Source: Lamprocystis purpurea DSM 4197 (GTDB lineage Bacteria; Pseudomonadota; Gammaproteobacteria; Chromatiales; Chromatiaceae). From it: a stretch of 64,000 nucleotides of DNA. Below the pieces are notes generated by a model. It worked only from the letters and a program-made list of their open reading frames with translations, searched no databases and was not told where the DNA came from. The stretch lies in NCBI RefSeq assembly GCF_000379525.1, contig NZ_KB902452.1:25676-89675 (forward strand). The letters run 5' to 3'. Positions 1 through 9,324 of this stretch are shown piece after piece (positions within the stretch are counted from its first letter, which is position 1; the number at the start of each line of letters is the position of its first letter). A program made the translations under genes and the position numbers.

Positions 1-560
1 GTCGGGTGTTCCAGGAGTGCGGCGAGCGCGGCGGCACGGTCGGTGGTGGCCAGGCAGTGCACGGCCAGCACCTCGGACTGGGAGTCCTCGCCGATGGGCA
101 CGGGGATCAACCGGAACCGATAGCGGTCCGTCAACGACGCCAGATCCTTGAAGAAGGCGGCACAATGGGGGCATTGCGGGTCGACGAAGGCCACGACCTC
201 CGGACCCGTGCCCAGATCGAGCGCACCCAGGTCGGCAACGTCGAGCTTCAGGTGCTTCAGATCGATGCGCCCGGCCAGCTCCTCGGCCTGGGCCAGCGAG
301 GTCAAGGCCACGCCGTGCCACAGGTCGTAGGCGTTGCCCCGGACCACGTAGCGCCCGGTGTCGGAGATAAACAGGAGTTGCCCGTCGGTGGTCTCGACCG
401 CCTGGAGGCCGCCCACCGGCAGCCGGGCCATGCGACGGATCGCGGTGTCGCTGCTACCCAGGATGGTGCCCAGGGTGGCGGCGGGCTCGGCCCAGAGGGC
501 GGAGGGCGGCGCGGCGAGTAGTGCCGCGGCGAGCAGCCCTGAAAACCTGGAGAAGCGCAT
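1..560 (-). CDS. DsbC-like periplasmic thiol:disulfide interchange protein (3' end outside window)
   Basis: The gene starts with ATG at 558-560 on the minus strand and runs off the left edge of the window. The visible 186 residues begin with a hydrophobic signal peptide (about residues 1-24, ending in A-L-W-A). An N-terminal DsbC/DsbG-like dimerisation region follows, and then a thioredoxin-fold segment with a CPHC active site at residues 130-133 inside V-A-F-V-D-P-Q-C-P-H-C. DsbC-family proteins isomerise or reduce disulfides of exported proteins in the periplasm. Such genes occur both on chromosomes and in conjugative elements, and the missing C-terminus prevents a finer call. No partner gene is visible at this edge. 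Confidence 0.82.
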   Translation of the reverse strand, partial: MRFSRFSGLLAAALLAAPPSALWAEPAATLGTILGSSDTAIRRMARLPVGGLQAVETTDGQLLFISDTGRYVVRGNAYDLWHGVALTSLAQAEELAGRIDLKHLKLDVADLGALDLGTGPEVVAFVDPQCPHCAAFFKDLASLTDRYRFRLIPVPIGEDSQSEVLAVHCLATTDRAAALAALLEHP

Positions 561-1231
561 TGACGGAGACCCGGACCGGCTGTGAAGGTGCCGTCAGGGT
601 GCCCGATCAGGGGGGATGGGTGTGAGTGCCGAAAGTTCGGTTTTATGGGGGGAATGCGGGAAATGGGGCCGGCACGAGCCAGCAGTGGTTCCCGGGTTGT
701 GCGATCTGGTCCTGTTGGATCGCAGGGATAATGCGGGTGGTAGGTGTCCTGCAGCAGCACCACTGGGAATGCTCTTTATTTGAAGTCGCGTCACGAACGG
801 ATTGCGCCCCGGACCCGGCGCGTCCGTCCGTACCCCCCTGGCGAATGTCTCGACACCCTGCGGGCGCACCGCGTGACGATCTGCCAGCCACTAACTCAAC
901 TGCCCCTCAGGGGCCTCCAGAGCAACACTAAATCCGATGCCCCCGAGTCTCATTTTCATTGACATTCCGGTTGACGGGTTCTCGCGCGCCACCCACCTCC
1001 AACAAGCCAATCCCAGTGCGGGTCGGACTGCCGAGGTCGATCGAACCTGGCGACAACTGCGGCCCGACAGCGCGGCTCAAGCGATCGGGCTCTATTCTGC
1101 CGAAGCGCCCGCCGTCTGACCGTGGGAAAGCCCGACAGGCTGCTAGACGGCGAATTCTTTCCCGGTTATGCTTACTACGCATCTATTCTCATGTGACTCT
1201 AAATGAACGGCCAACTGGGGGGGAAAGTTCG
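561..1231. other. Intergenic stretch, no gene recognised
   Basis: About 670 bases between the divergent DsbC-like gene and the small gene at 1232. Open frames exist on both strands, but none has protein-like composition, a good ribosome site or a family I recognise. No copy of the recurring TACCCAAAATGGGCCA operator was found here. Confidence 0.5.
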
Positions 1232-1531
1232 ATGAGCAAGAACGACGATCTCAAGCGCTTGGACTCCGAATATTTGGCCCTGGAAATTTCCGGGGAAACG
1301 TGGCATGTGGAGTTCGACGCCTTGCAGTCTATCCCGCGGGTGGGAGAGAGCATCCGGCTTACGGGTGGAAAATCGGGCAAAGTGGTCGACGTCGAATATG
1401 AATTCTCGCCGCAAGGGGCGCCAAACCGCCTGGGAGAGGAAATGCCAGCCGACCAGTCATACGCGAGGCCAACCCGGATTGTAGTCAAGGTATCACTACT
1501 GTCCGAAGATTCTCGCGAGGGCCTAGCCTAA
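1232..1531 (+). CDS. Small hypothetical protein, 99 aa
   Basis: The frame is open from 959, but the ATG at 1232 is preceded by the G-rich ribosome site GGGGGGGAAAG and marks where the sequence becomes protein-like, so I chose it. The product is small and acidic to neutral, with no signal peptide or membrane segment. The central part (about residues 20-60) has alternating hydrophobic residues and glycines (L-E-I-S-G-E-T-W-H-V, V-G-E-S-I-R-L-T-G-G-K), suggesting a small beta-barrel. I do not recognise a family. It stands alone, with about 600 bases of decayed sequence downstream. Confidence 0.6.
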   Translation: MSKNDDLKRLDSEYLALEISGETWHVEFDALQSIPRVGESIRLTGGKSGKVVDVEYEFSPQGAPNRLGEEMPADQSYARPTRIVVKVSLLSEDSREGLA

Positions 1532-1707
1532 TAGCCTGAGTTTTGTCGGCGCAATTGGGGTCCTAAGAGTGGCAGAAAGGCTCGCGGGACCTCCGTTGCC
1601 GGTCTCGGAATACGCCGCGAATACGCTTGGGAGTATGCCGGAGAATCAGCACGTTCCGCCGCGGGGGAAGCGCAGCGGTGACGCGGGCAGTGGCCTGCGG
1701 TAGCACC

Positions 1708-1871
1708 TTAGGGTGCGGCCAATTGGCCGTAGAGGCGCGGGAAGACTGGGATGATTGGGCCACCGTAACCGAAAGCCAGTTTCAGGCGCCGGCCAGTGGC
1801 AATCGGGCAATCGTGCGCGCGGCGACAGACATCAACTCCTGCATCACGGTGCGCAGACGGCGCTTGGCTGG
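1708..1871 (-). pseudogene. Transposase C-terminal remnant, frameshifted (possibly IS1380-like)
   Basis: Reading leftward from 1871, one frame gives K-R-R-L-R-T-V-M-Q-E-L-M-S-V-A-A-R-T-I-A. The next frame then continues with G-R-R-L-K-L-A-F-G-Y and ends in L-Y-G-Q-L-A-A-P-stop at 1708. Joined through a frameshift, this resembles the C-terminal tail of DDE transposases of the IS1380 type (arginine-rich helix, then L-x-L-x-F and L-Y-x-x-L-A). Family assignment is from pattern memory only. The rest of 1532-2132 contains no gene I can support, so the region looks like a decayed insertion site. Confidence 0.42.
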
Positions 1872-2132
1872 CACGCGCGATGGAGCATCGCCATATCGCC
1901 CGGTGGCTAAACCACCCGTCGCGCCAGGGCAGGGCGCAGGTCCGCTTCATCCCGCGGGACCTGCGCCCGACTCCCTGCGACCCTCCGCGCTCCATACCGG
2001 GCAGCCGGATTCCCGAGAAACACCGCCTCAGCGCGCGCCACTCGACCGCGGTCAGCAGACCGCGGCCACTCGGATAGGCAGCAATCCCGGGCAATGATGG
2101 CGGCGCTGATCCCGCGGGTGCGCCCCGTCGGA

Positions 2133-2807
2133 TCATCCCTTGGCGGTGGGCGCAGCCTCTGTCTCCAACCATTCCAGGAAGCTCTGCGAGTCGACAATGA
2201 CACCGTCTTCGGCGGCTTTGAGCGCCAGGTTGGCCTCGTAGAACTTGTCCTCGCCGATCAGCTTGGCGGCCTTTTCCACATCGCCGACAGTGGGTTCGAG
2301 CGGCAACAGTACGGCGGTCAGATTGAGATAGACCCCGGCCTCGCGCAAGACCTCCACCGCCTGCTTGTTTTCGCCCTGTTTCAGGTGCCCGTTGACCTTT
2401 GCGATCTGCGCCGCCTTCTCCGGGGAGAAGACCAAATTGTCCGCTAAGGACAGTTGTGCATCGATTGGAATCAAGGTGCCGGTGTTCGCCCTTGTCGACT
2501 TGAAAGCGAGGTGCTCGGCCGTCTTCGCCGCCTCGTCGAGCGCCGTCTTGGCCTCTGCGAGAAGTTTCTCGGCCTCCTTCGGCAGGCCCTCGAAGATGGC
2601 CAGCCGCGCCGCATAGATTGCCCGCAGTGCCTGCAAGCCCTCATCCGAGAGCTTGACGACCCCGTGTTCTGCATGGGACGCTTCGGCGAGCATCAGCCCG
2701 GGGTTGCGCACCGTCCGCGGCGTATCGGCCTGTACGACATTGGCCAGACCCAGGGTCGCGGCGACGAGCGTGGCCGCCATCGTCTTGATAAACACTTTGC
2801 CTTTCAT
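2133..2807 (-). CDS. yfdX: YfdX family periplasmic stress protein
   Basis: This 224-residue protein has a clear signal peptide (residues 1-27, ending V-V-Q-A), followed by an alpha-helical domain typical of the YfdX family. That domain is rich in A, E, K and L, with A-E-A-K-T-A-L-D-E-A-A-K near residue 85. YfdX proteins are periplasmic and are associated with acid resistance and, on stress-tolerance islands, with heat and oxidant tolerance. It is the last of the leftward genes that start at gadB, but it has its own promoter: the recurring palindrome at 2973-2988 with matching -35 and -10 elements about 130-165 bases upstream. The presence of gadB, gadC and hdeD nearby fits an acid-stress role. 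Confidence 0.88.
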   Translation of the reverse strand: MKGKVFIKTMAATLVAATLGLANVVQADTPRTVRNPGLMLAEASHAEHGVVKLSDEGLQALRAIYAARLAIFEGLPKEAEKLLAEAKTALDEAAKTAEHLAFKSTRANTGTLIPIDAQLSLADNLVFSPEKAAQIAKVNGHLKQGENKQAVEVLREAGVYLNLTAVLLPLEPTVGDVEKAAKLIGEDKFYEANLALKAAEDGVIVDSQSFLEWLETEAAPTAKG

Positions 2808-2933
2808 GTTTCAGCCTTCGGTGGTCATGAGTTGGGAGGACATCGGGGCGCATTGAATGAATCGCTGTGCCGGCTACCGCCTCTTATCGAGCTGCTTGTA
2901 CTCGGATTGACGCAATCGATTAGAGGGTGGCTC

Positions 2934-2988
2934 AACGTATCGCGGGCCGGGGGTCGGAGGCAAGCCGTGAAATACCCAATATGGGCCA
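2934..2988 (-). promoter_or_regulatory. Operator-promoter of yfdX (palindrome-9-TTGCCT-18-TACGTT)
   Basis: On the plus strand 2973-2988 reads TACCCAATATGGGCCA. Read towards yfdX, the palindrome is followed by 9 bases, TTGCCT (2958-2963), 18 bases and TACGTT (2934-2939). The same geometry recurs at most of the other palindrome copies. The implied transcript start is about 120 bases upstream of the yfdX ATG. Confidence 0.72.
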
Positions 2989-2995
2989 CGGCCGG

Positions 2996-3253
2996 TCATC
3001 CGCGTCCGGCCATCATAGCGCAGTTGCTATGCCGTTCGATGAAGGCGTCATGCTCCTCCTGGTCCTGAATCCGTTTCAAATCCCGCAGGCTGTAAATGCC
3101 ATCGCCGATTGCGAAGCGATCGGCATTCCCACTCTGGTGCAGTGACCAGGCAAGGTCATAGAGTGCACACATAATGGCTTCCGGCCCCTGGCCTTCGTTG
3201 ATGAGACGCTCCATATCCCCGGTCAGATCCAGTATCACGTCGCTGTTGGCCAT
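2996..3253 (-). CDS. Small hypothetical protein, 85 aa
   Basis: I chose the ATG at 3251-3253 because GGAG precedes it at a suitable distance; the frame could also open at a TTG at 3298. The product is soluble-looking with a predicted helical body: D-M-E-R-L-I-N-E-G near the start, and R-D-L-K-R-I-Q-D-Q-E-E-H-D-A-F-I-E-R-H towards the end. It has no signal peptide or membrane segment. It lies 49 bases after the porin gene and just before the yfdX promoter, so it is probably read with the porin. I do not recognise a family. Confidence 0.6.
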   Translation of the reverse strand: MANSDVILDLTGDMERLINEGQGPEAIMCALYDLAWSLHQSGNADRFAIGDGIYSLRDLKRIQDQEEHDAFIERHSNCAMMAGRG

Positions 3254-3302
3254 AACGCTCGACTCCGGTAACAATAAATAGGTAAACCCCCGGCGCAACA
3301 GC

Positions 3303-4577
3303 TCAAAACATCAGCGTGGCGCGCAGCGCCAGCACCCAGACGCTGTCGCGGTTAGGGGCGAGCGCCGGATCCGAGATGTACTGCACATCAGGCGTGAGCA
3401 GCAGTCCGCGGAAGAAGGTCCAACTCCAATAAGCCTCAATGACCTTCTCGTTGCGCGCGCCGACCGGGGTGGTCGGGGCCGGAGCGGCCTCGCTATAGCC
3501 GAATGCCAACCCGATCTGGTCGGTCGGGCTGCGCCCGAGCGGGTTATTCATCGCGCCGCCGAGTGCATAGGAGTTACGGATCGGCGTGACATAGGCCCAG
3601 GCGCCGTTGGCGCGGCCAAATAGGGCCCAGGTGTCGTTTAGGTTCTGGACGGCGTTCAGTGACCAGCCACTCGTGGTCGGCTGCAACGGCACCGTCGGGA
3701 CATCGTAATAGGTGACCGAATATTGTGCGGGGCCGAGGCCGCGGAACTTTGGCGCCCACTGCGCATAGCCGAACCAGGCGAAACCACCGTCGCCGAACCC
3801 CTTGGTCGAGAGGTTCTCACCCATGATGTCAGCCGCATTCTGGAAGCCTGCGGCGAACTGAATGGTGCTCGTCGCGTTGATCTGCGCATAGGCGCCAAGG
3901 CCGGCAATCGGGTAAGTCGAGGTGCCGTTTTGCGCGAACAGATAATTATTGAAATTCTGTTGTTGGTCGGCGAGGTACTGATTGCCATCGAAGTTGTAGA
4001 ACGGATACTGCCCGACCGACACCAGCACCTTGTTGCCCGGAAACGCCTGGGTGTAGGTGAGCTGGGCGAAGGTATTCTGGGTTCCGGGGAAATCGTTGAT
4101 CGGCGTGATCAGCCCCAGGTTTCCGGTCACGTCCCCGGCGGTCTGGCGCCACGGGTAACGCACGATCGTGTAGGCGACCTGAATCGACCCCTCGCCGAAG
4201 GTCTTGCTGTTGAACAGCTCCCAGTTGATGCCCGGGGTCGCCAGTACCTGACCGGCTGGCCAGCCGCCGTTGGGCTCGCCCCACTGTTGCAGGTAGCTCG
4301 CCGCCATCGACCAGGAAAGACCGGTCTGCGCCTTGGTTCTGGTCTTGAACCGCGAATAGTCGCCGTAGAGGCCATTGAGGTCGGCGGAGAGGGTTTGCCA
4401 CAGCGTCGCGCGCCGCAGGTGGTCGTGCACACGGCCGATCTTGCCGACAGCGGAGACGTCGGTCGTGCCCAGCGCCGGGGCCTGCCCGGTGGCGTCCTGA
4501 GCCCTTGCTGAAACCGAACAGAGGGCCAAGGCGATGGCCGCGGCAAGGTCGGGGACGAGGCGGTGGTGCAGGGTCAT
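3303..4577 (-). CDS. OprB-type outer-membrane porin
   Basis: The product has 424 residues from the ATG at 4575-4577 (GGAGA upstream). A signal peptide (residues 1-26, ending S-A-R-A-Q) precedes a barrel with many aromatic, alternating beta strands, and the last residues are A-L-R-A-T-L-M-F, a C-terminal phenylalanine typical of BAM-inserted barrels. Motifs such as G-I-N-W-E-L-F, Q-Y-P-F-Y-N-F-D-G-N and F-F-R-G-L-L-L-T-P-D-V-Q-Y fit carbohydrate-selective OprB porins. It follows marC by about 100 bases in the same direction and may be transcribed with the acid-resistance operon. The substrate cannot be deduced from sequence. Confidence 0.82.
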   Translation of the reverse strand: MTLHHRLVPDLAAAIALALCSVSARAQDATGQAPALGTTDVSAVGKIGRVHDHLRRATLWQTLSADLNGLYGDYSRFKTRTKAQTGLSWSMAASYLQQWGEPNGGWPAGQVLATPGINWELFNSKTFGEGSIQVAYTIVRYPWRQTAGDVTGNLGLITPINDFPGTQNTFAQLTYTQAFPGNKVLVSVGQYPFYNFDGNQYLADQQQNFNNYLFAQNGTSTYPIAGLGAYAQINATSTIQFAAGFQNAADIMGENLSTKGFGDGGFAWFGYAQWAPKFRGLGPAQYSVTYYDVPTVPLQPTTSGWSLNAVQNLNDTWALFGRANGAWAYVTPIRNSYALGGAMNNPLGRSPTDQIGLAFGYSEAAPAPTTPVGARNEKVIEAYWSWTFFRGLLLTPDVQYISDPALAPNRDSVWVLALRATLMF

Positions 4578-4679
4578 GGCGTTGGGTCTCCGCTGGTGGT
4601 ATCCGTTGCAAGGGGTCGGGCGCCGGTCTGCACAGCGCAACTCGGCGAGTCAAGGCGTGCGGCAGTGCGACCTAAGGCT

Positions 4680-5390
4680 TCATCGGTGCAGGGCGCCGAG
4701 GATGGCGACGCCCAGCGGAGTGGCCGCCACCAGACCGGTCAGACCCTCGACGAGCAGCTGCGTCGCCAGCGCGACCAGCACGATGCCCGAGAAGCGTGCG
4801 AGCACGTCCTGCGCGCCGGTGGAGAGCCGCCCGCTCACCGGCCCCGCCGCGAGGAAGGTCAGGGCGACGACCGGGGCCATCGCCAGAATGACGCCGCTCA
4901 ACACGCCCAGATCCGGCAGGGTCGGATACCGCTCCGCGGCGGCGATCACCACGGCGATCGTGCCGCCGCCGATGGTGACCGGGAAGAGCAGTGGCACCAC
5001 GGCGAGCTGATCCCAGTTCGAGCTCCCGGCGGCCACGCTGTCTTTGGATGCCTCCAGCCGCGGCTCCGGCGACTTGGCACCGCGCGTCATCAACGGCAGG
5101 CCCTGATAGAGCAACGCGGCCCCGCCGGTGGCGGTGAGTGCGCCCGAGGAGATTCCTAACAACAGCAGGAGATACCGGCCGAGCCAGATCGCGAGCAACA
5201 GCACCAGCGCATAGTTGCGCCCGATCTCCCAGGCCAGTCGCCGCTGCACGGCGCGTGGGGCGCCGCTCAGGATCGCGGCGGCGGCCCCGAGTGTCGCCGG
5301 CGGGCTGAACATCGCCAGCAGGCTCACGAACACGACGACGGTCTGGGTGGCGGTGATGGTCACAGGAGTGTCCGCGGACGTCGTGCTCAA
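4680..5390 (-). CDS. MarC family integral membrane protein
   Basis: A 236-residue protein with about six hydrophobic segments. It shows the MarC-family (UPF0056) layout: an N-terminal segment with F-S-P-P-A-T, and a central P-L-L-F-P-V-T-I-G-G-G-T-I motif corresponding to the conserved P-L-x-x-P-x-x-x-G-P-G-x-I of the family. The transport function of MarC proteins is uncertain. Its start overlaps the end of the APC permease gene by 4 bases (ATGA), so the two are translationally coupled. That makes it the fifth gene of the gadB operon, an unusual partner for acid resistance. Confidence 0.8.
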   Translation of the reverse strand: MSTTSADTPVTITATQTVVVFVSLLAMFSPPATLGAAAAILSGAPRAVQRRLAWEIGRNYALVLLLAIWLGRYLLLLLGISSGALTATGGAALLYQGLPLMTRGAKSPEPRLEASKDSVAAGSSNWDQLAVVPLLFPVTIGGGTIAVVIAAAERYPTLPDLGVLSGVILAMAPVVALTFLAAGPVSGRLSTGAQDVLARFSGIVLVALATQLLVEGLTGLVAATPLGVAILGALHR

Positions 5391-6739
5391 TTCGCAGTGC
5401 CCGAGGTCGCCCCGGGCGCGGGGGCTGCCGCATCACCGCTCGTGCCCAGCAGCGCCAGCACCCCGCTCAATAGGCAGGCGGCGATGATGATGCCAAGCTC
5501 GATGAGCTGGCCGCCCTGCACCAAGCTGGCAATGAAGGCGCCGAAGACGACCGCCATAATCGCGAAGCCAATCACCAGCAGCGTGGCGGACGCGCCGATC
5601 TCCTGGCGCAACCGCCAGGCGGCGACGAAAACCGCTAGGTAGCACGCCAGGAAGGTCGCGCTTGCGACGCTGGCGATGGCGTTGAGGTTCAGGAAATTTG
5701 TGAGTACCAGGATGATCGCGAGCAGCACCAGCAGTCCGGTGGTGCCCTGGCCGAAAAGCGGGCGCACCAACACGGCCGGTAAGGCGCCACGCTGACCCAT
5801 GCCATGCGTGATGTTGATGATCGAGTAGAGCGTCGCATTGATCGCCGAGGCCGTCGCCAGCAGCGCCGCGACCGACACCAGCACGAAACCCGCATGCCCG
5901 AGGATCGGGGCGGCGGCCTCGGCGACCGCGGTATCGGCATAGCGTGCAAGGGTCTCGGGGCTGACATTGCCGAGCACCACCAGCGCGAGCGTGACATAGA
6001 GCGCGAGCACGACCCCGATGGCCAGCGCAAAGGCACGCGGCATGCTGCGTTCCGGGTTGGGGACATCGGCCGCGGCGTTGGCCATCATGCCGTAGCCGGC
6101 GTAGGCGAAGAAGGCGAGCCCGACGGCCGCGAGCAGCGCATTTGGGTCCGGTAGCCGGTGGACCTCGAGCATCGCCGGGTGCAGGGTGGCCGCCCCGACC
6201 GCGATCAGCAGCCCCAGGATACTGAGCTTGACGATGACGAGCCCGAGTTCCACCCGCCCGACCGCGGCCGATCCCACCATGTTGAGTACGGCAAGCACCA
6301 CGACGATGCCGGTGGAATAGGCCTCGACGCGCTCCAGATGGGTCGGCGGATCATGGAAGATCCGCGCCGCGTAGGCGCCGAAGGCCTTTGCCACCATCGC
6401 CACGGTTAGCGCAAGCGTCACCAGATAGAGGATCGACAGAGTGCGCGCCAGGAGCGGCGGGCCGAGTCCGAGGTGGAAATAGTCGATAATGCCGCCGCGG
6501 CTCGGGTAGCGTGCGCCGAGCCGTGCATAGGAATATCCGGAGAAGAGCGCCGCCACCCCGCCGAGCGCGAAGGCGATCCAGGTCTCCCCGTGCACCAGCA
6601 GCGCCACCTGGCCGAGCAGGGCGAAGACGCCGGCGCCAACCATCGACCCGATGCCGAGTGCCGCGACACTCCACACCGACATGGCCCGAGCGGGGCCGCC
6701 CGCACCGCCCCGCGGCGCTTCACTGCCGGGAATGCTCAT
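5387..6739 (-). CDS. APC family amino-acid permease
   Basis: The protein has 450 residues and about 12 hydrophobic segments. The first one carries the APC signature G-I-G-S-M-V-G-A-G-V-F-A-L-L-G-Q, and L-G-A-R-Y-P-S-R-G-G follows at the TM2-TM3 region. The family takes up amino acids with protons or exchanges them across the inner membrane. The gene overlaps both neighbours by 4 bases (ATGA at the glutaminase end and at the marC start), so it is tightly coupled to glutaminase. That suggests glutamine or glutamate import as the source of substrate, which is inference from context. Confidence 0.85.
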   Translation of the reverse strand: MSIPGSEAPRGGAGGPARAMSVWSVAALGIGSMVGAGVFALLGQVALLVHGETWIAFALGGVAALFSGYSYARLGARYPSRGGIIDYFHLGLGPPLLARTLSILYLVTLALTVAMVAKAFGAYAARIFHDPPTHLERVEAYSTGIVVVLAVLNMVGSAAVGRVELGLVIVKLSILGLLIAVGAATLHPAMLEVHRLPDPNALLAAVGLAFFAYAGYGMMANAAADVPNPERSMPRAFALAIGVVLALYVTLALVVLGNVSPETLARYADTAVAEAAAPILGHAGFVLVSVAALLATASAINATLYSIINITHGMGQRGALPAVLVRPLFGQGTTGLLVLLAIILVLTNFLNLNAIASVASATFLACYLAVFVAAWRLRQEIGASATLLVIGFAIMAVVFGAFIASLVQGGQLIELGIIIAACLLSGVLALLGTSGDAAAPAPGATSGTAN

Positions 6740-7698
6740 GGCGCCCCTCCGCTGCCCGGCACGTGGTAGAGGTCCCAGCCCATGGCCTTGGCGACGTGCG
6801 CCACCATGAGCTGGCCGCGCACGCTGTTACCGGTAGGGTCGAGCGGCGGCGAGAACCCCGCCACGGCTGCGACCCCGGGCACCACCGCGAGAATGCCGCC
6901 ACCCACGCCGCTCTTGCCCGGCAGGCCCACCGTGTAGGCCCAGTCGCCGGAGGTGTCATAGAGCCCTTCCATCGTCATCTCGGCGAGGATGTGAGGTACA
7001 TTATCCGCCGTGAGCACCCGCTCCTTGGTCAGCGGATTGACACCGCCGGCGGCCAGGGTCGCGCCCATCACGGCCAGGTCCGCGCAGGTGATGAGGGTCG
7101 AGCATTGCCGCGTATAGACATCGCACGCCTCCATGGGATCGCTGTACACGGTGTTGGCCGAGTACAGCAGCCACGCGATGGAGCGGTTGTGGAAGTTGGT
7201 CGTCTGCTCGGATTGGTTGACCTCATCCGACAGCGTGATCTGGCGCCCGGCGAGCTTGCTCTGCATGGCGAGGATCTGCGCCCAGCGGTCCTCCGCGTCG
7301 GTCGCCTTGATCAGACTCACCGTCGCCATGGCGCCGGCGTTGACCAAGGGACTCATCGGACGATCACCATGCAGTTCCAGCGCCGTCACCGAGTTGAACG
7401 GCAGGCCGGTCGGATCGGCACCGATCTTCTTCTGGATCTCATCGGCTCCGTACTGCTCCAGCGCCAGCGCCAGGGTGACGATCTTGGAGATCGATTCGAT
7501 GGCGAATTCGTAGCGGGTGTCGCCCGTCTCGAAGACCTGGCCGTCAATCGTGACCACGGTCACGCCCGCGAGCGTTGCCGGGACCGAGGCCAGGTAAGGG
7601 ATATAGCTCGCGTTGGCGCCGCCCGGCGCGGCGGCGTATTGGACATGGGCCGCCTTGACGGCGGCGGCGATGGCGTGGGTATCGATGGTCATGAGCAT
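6736..7698 (-). CDS. glsA: Glutaminase (beta-lactamase/serine fold)
   Basis: A 320-residue glutaminase of full family length. It carries the catalytic S-I-S-K motif (Ser69, Lys72) in Y-E-F-A-I-E-S-I-S-K, and also N-A-G-A-M, S-E-x-x-x-N-x-R and G-L-P-G-K-S-G-V-G-G-G-I-L, all characteristic of the GlsA/YbaS family. It hydrolyses L-glutamine to glutamate and ammonia in the cytoplasm. Lying directly after the antiporter gene and before an APC permease, it fits the glutamine-dependent acid-resistance system known in Escherichia coli, where released ammonia takes up protons and glutamate feeds GadB. Either of two close ATG codons (M1 or M3) could be the start. Confidence 0.93.
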   Translation of the reverse strand: MLMTIDTHAIAAAVKAAHVQYAAAPGGANASYIPYLASVPATLAGVTVVTIDGQVFETGDTRYEFAIESISKIVTLALALEQYGADEIQKKIGADPTGLPFNSVTALELHGDRPMSPLVNAGAMATVSLIKATDAEDRWAQILAMQSKLAGRQITLSDEVNQSEQTTNFHNRSIAWLLYSANTVYSDPMEACDVYTRQCSTLITCADLAVMGATLAAGGVNPLTKERVLTADNVPHILAEMTMEGLYDTSGDWAYTVGLPGKSGVGGGILAVVPGVAAVAGFSPPLDPTGNSVRGQLMVAHVAKAMGWDLYHVPGSGGAP

Positions 7699-7713
7699 AA
7701 GCCAGTGCAGTGT

Positions 7714-9246
7714 TCAGGCGGCGGTCTCGGCGGCCGGTGCTGGTTTCTGGACCGTGCCCGGATGCCGGCCTTCCAACTCCCAGCCGAAAGGCTCGAAATC
7801 AGCCGCATCCTCCGCGTTCTTCCAGTGCGGCTTGCGCACGGCATAGATGACCAGCGGGATCGCGACGAACAACAGATTACCGGCGATCAGGATCAGGACA
7901 TAGGTCGTCGGGCTGCCCACCGAGATCTGCGACGGCGGGACGAATGACAGCACAAAGGCGATCAGCGAACCGACGAGCCCCGCCCCGGCAAAGACCCACA
8001 TACCCGCCTCGCCTCCCGGTACCTTGTAGGGGCGCGCTGTATGCGGCTCCGTGTGGCGTAGATAGATACCCGCGCAGAACATCAGCAGGTACATGATCAG
8101 ATAGAGTGTGACCGTCAGTTGGCTCAGGATCTGATAGGCCGCCTGCACCGAAGGCAGGATGACGAACATGATCGCCAGGAAGGTTACGATCAGTCCCTGC
8201 ACGATCAGGATATTGCTTGCCACCCCGTTCTTATTCATCTTCTGGAAGAAGGGCGGCAGATAGCCGGCGCGCCCGACCACGGCGAGTCCGGCCGAAGGAC
8301 CGGCCACCCACACCGTCACGCCGCCGATGACACCGGCAAACAGCGCCACCGCCAATACCGAACCCGCCCAAGGCATGCCGAAGACGCGGAAGAAATCGTC
8401 ATAGGCGACGAGCAGGCTCTGGGTCAGGTTGATTTGGCTGTTCGGCACGATAAAGCCGATGGCCAGGGTCCCGAGCACGAAGATCACGACGGTCAGGATC
8501 GAGGAGATCAGGATCGCCTTCGGATAGTTGCTGCTGGGATTGTCGATCTCCTTGACATGGATTGCATTCATCTCCATGCCGGCGTAGAATAGGAAGATAC
8601 TGGCGGCCAGCACCAGATTATCGAAGTTGGTAAAGTCGGGGATCAGCTTGTCCCACCCCAGTTGGATCTGCAACGGCTTGCCTTGAAACAAATACAGGAT
8701 GCCCACCAGAATCAGGACCGCCGCCGGAACGATGGTGCCGATCATCCCACCCCACTTGCTGATGGTGGATGACGCCTTGAGACCGCGCAGCGTCACGAAG
8801 GTCGCTCCCCAATAGACCACCAACACCGCGATGATGGTATAGATATTGTTCGCGGCGAGTGCCTGGTCCCATTTCTGTTGGGGTCCGATGAAGGCAAGCG
8901 ACACCCAGGCGAAGGTGAGCACGGTCGGAAACCAGATGGTCGACTCGGCCCACAGCAGGAAGATGGCGACGAACCCCCACCGCGGCCCGAAAGCCTCGCC
9001 CACCCAGCGGAAGACGCCGCCCTTTTGCGGCCAAGCCGTCGCCAGCTCGGCCGCAACGATGGAGACCGGGATCAGGAAGAAGACCGCGGCAAACAGATAA
9101 TAGAAGATGGAGGTCAAGCCGTATTCGGCCTCGGCCGGCAGACCGCGCAGGCTCACCACGGCGGTGACATTCATGATTGCGAGGGTAAATACGCCCAGCG
9201 TCGCCTTCTGTGCGATGCCGAGCTTGCCCGGTTCTGCAGTGGCCAT
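7714..9246 (-). CDS. gadC: Glutamate:GABA antiporter (GadC-like)
   Basis: A 510-residue APC-superfamily protein with about 12 membrane segments and a hydrophilic C-terminal tail of about 40 residues, comparable to the pH-sensing C-plug of GadC. The motifs W-P-Q-K-G-G-V-F-R-W-V-G-E-A-F-G and F-L-F-Y-A-G-M-E-M-N-A-I-H-V-K-E match the glutamate/GABA antiporter subfamily. It would import glutamate and export GABA across the inner membrane, completing the proton-consuming cycle with GadB. It lies 78 bases after gadB and 15 bases before glutaminase in one leftward operon. Confidence 0.92.
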   Translation of the reverse strand: MATAEPGKLGIAQKATLGVFTLAIMNVTAVVSLRGLPAEAEYGLTSIFYYLFAAVFFLIPVSIVAAELATAWPQKGGVFRWVGEAFGPRWGFVAIFLLWAESTIWFPTVLTFAWVSLAFIGPQQKWDQALAANNIYTIIAVLVVYWGATFVTLRGLKASSTISKWGGMIGTIVPAAVLILVGILYLFQGKPLQIQLGWDKLIPDFTNFDNLVLAASIFLFYAGMEMNAIHVKEIDNPSSNYPKAILISSILTVVIFVLGTLAIGFIVPNSQINLTQSLLVAYDDFFRVFGMPWAGSVLAVALFAGVIGGVTVWVAGPSAGLAVVGRAGYLPPFFQKMNKNGVASNILIVQGLIVTFLAIMFVILPSVQAAYQILSQLTVTLYLIMYLLMFCAGIYLRHTEPHTARPYKVPGGEAGMWVFAGAGLVGSLIAFVLSFVPPSQISVGSPTTYVLILIAGNLLFVAIPLVIYAVRKPHWKNAEDAADFEPFGWELEGRHPGTVQKPAPAAETAA

Positions 9247-9324
9247 GGTCAGCCCCCTATGGACTTGTGAATTGTAACGGCAGGCGTTGACCGCCGCGCG
9301 CCGCGGCGCGCGGCCTGATCACGC

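Noticed and set aside
6511-7947. Rightward 478-codon frame opposite the permease and glutaminase
   Set aside because: Antisense of two confidently identified genes; no family resemblance.
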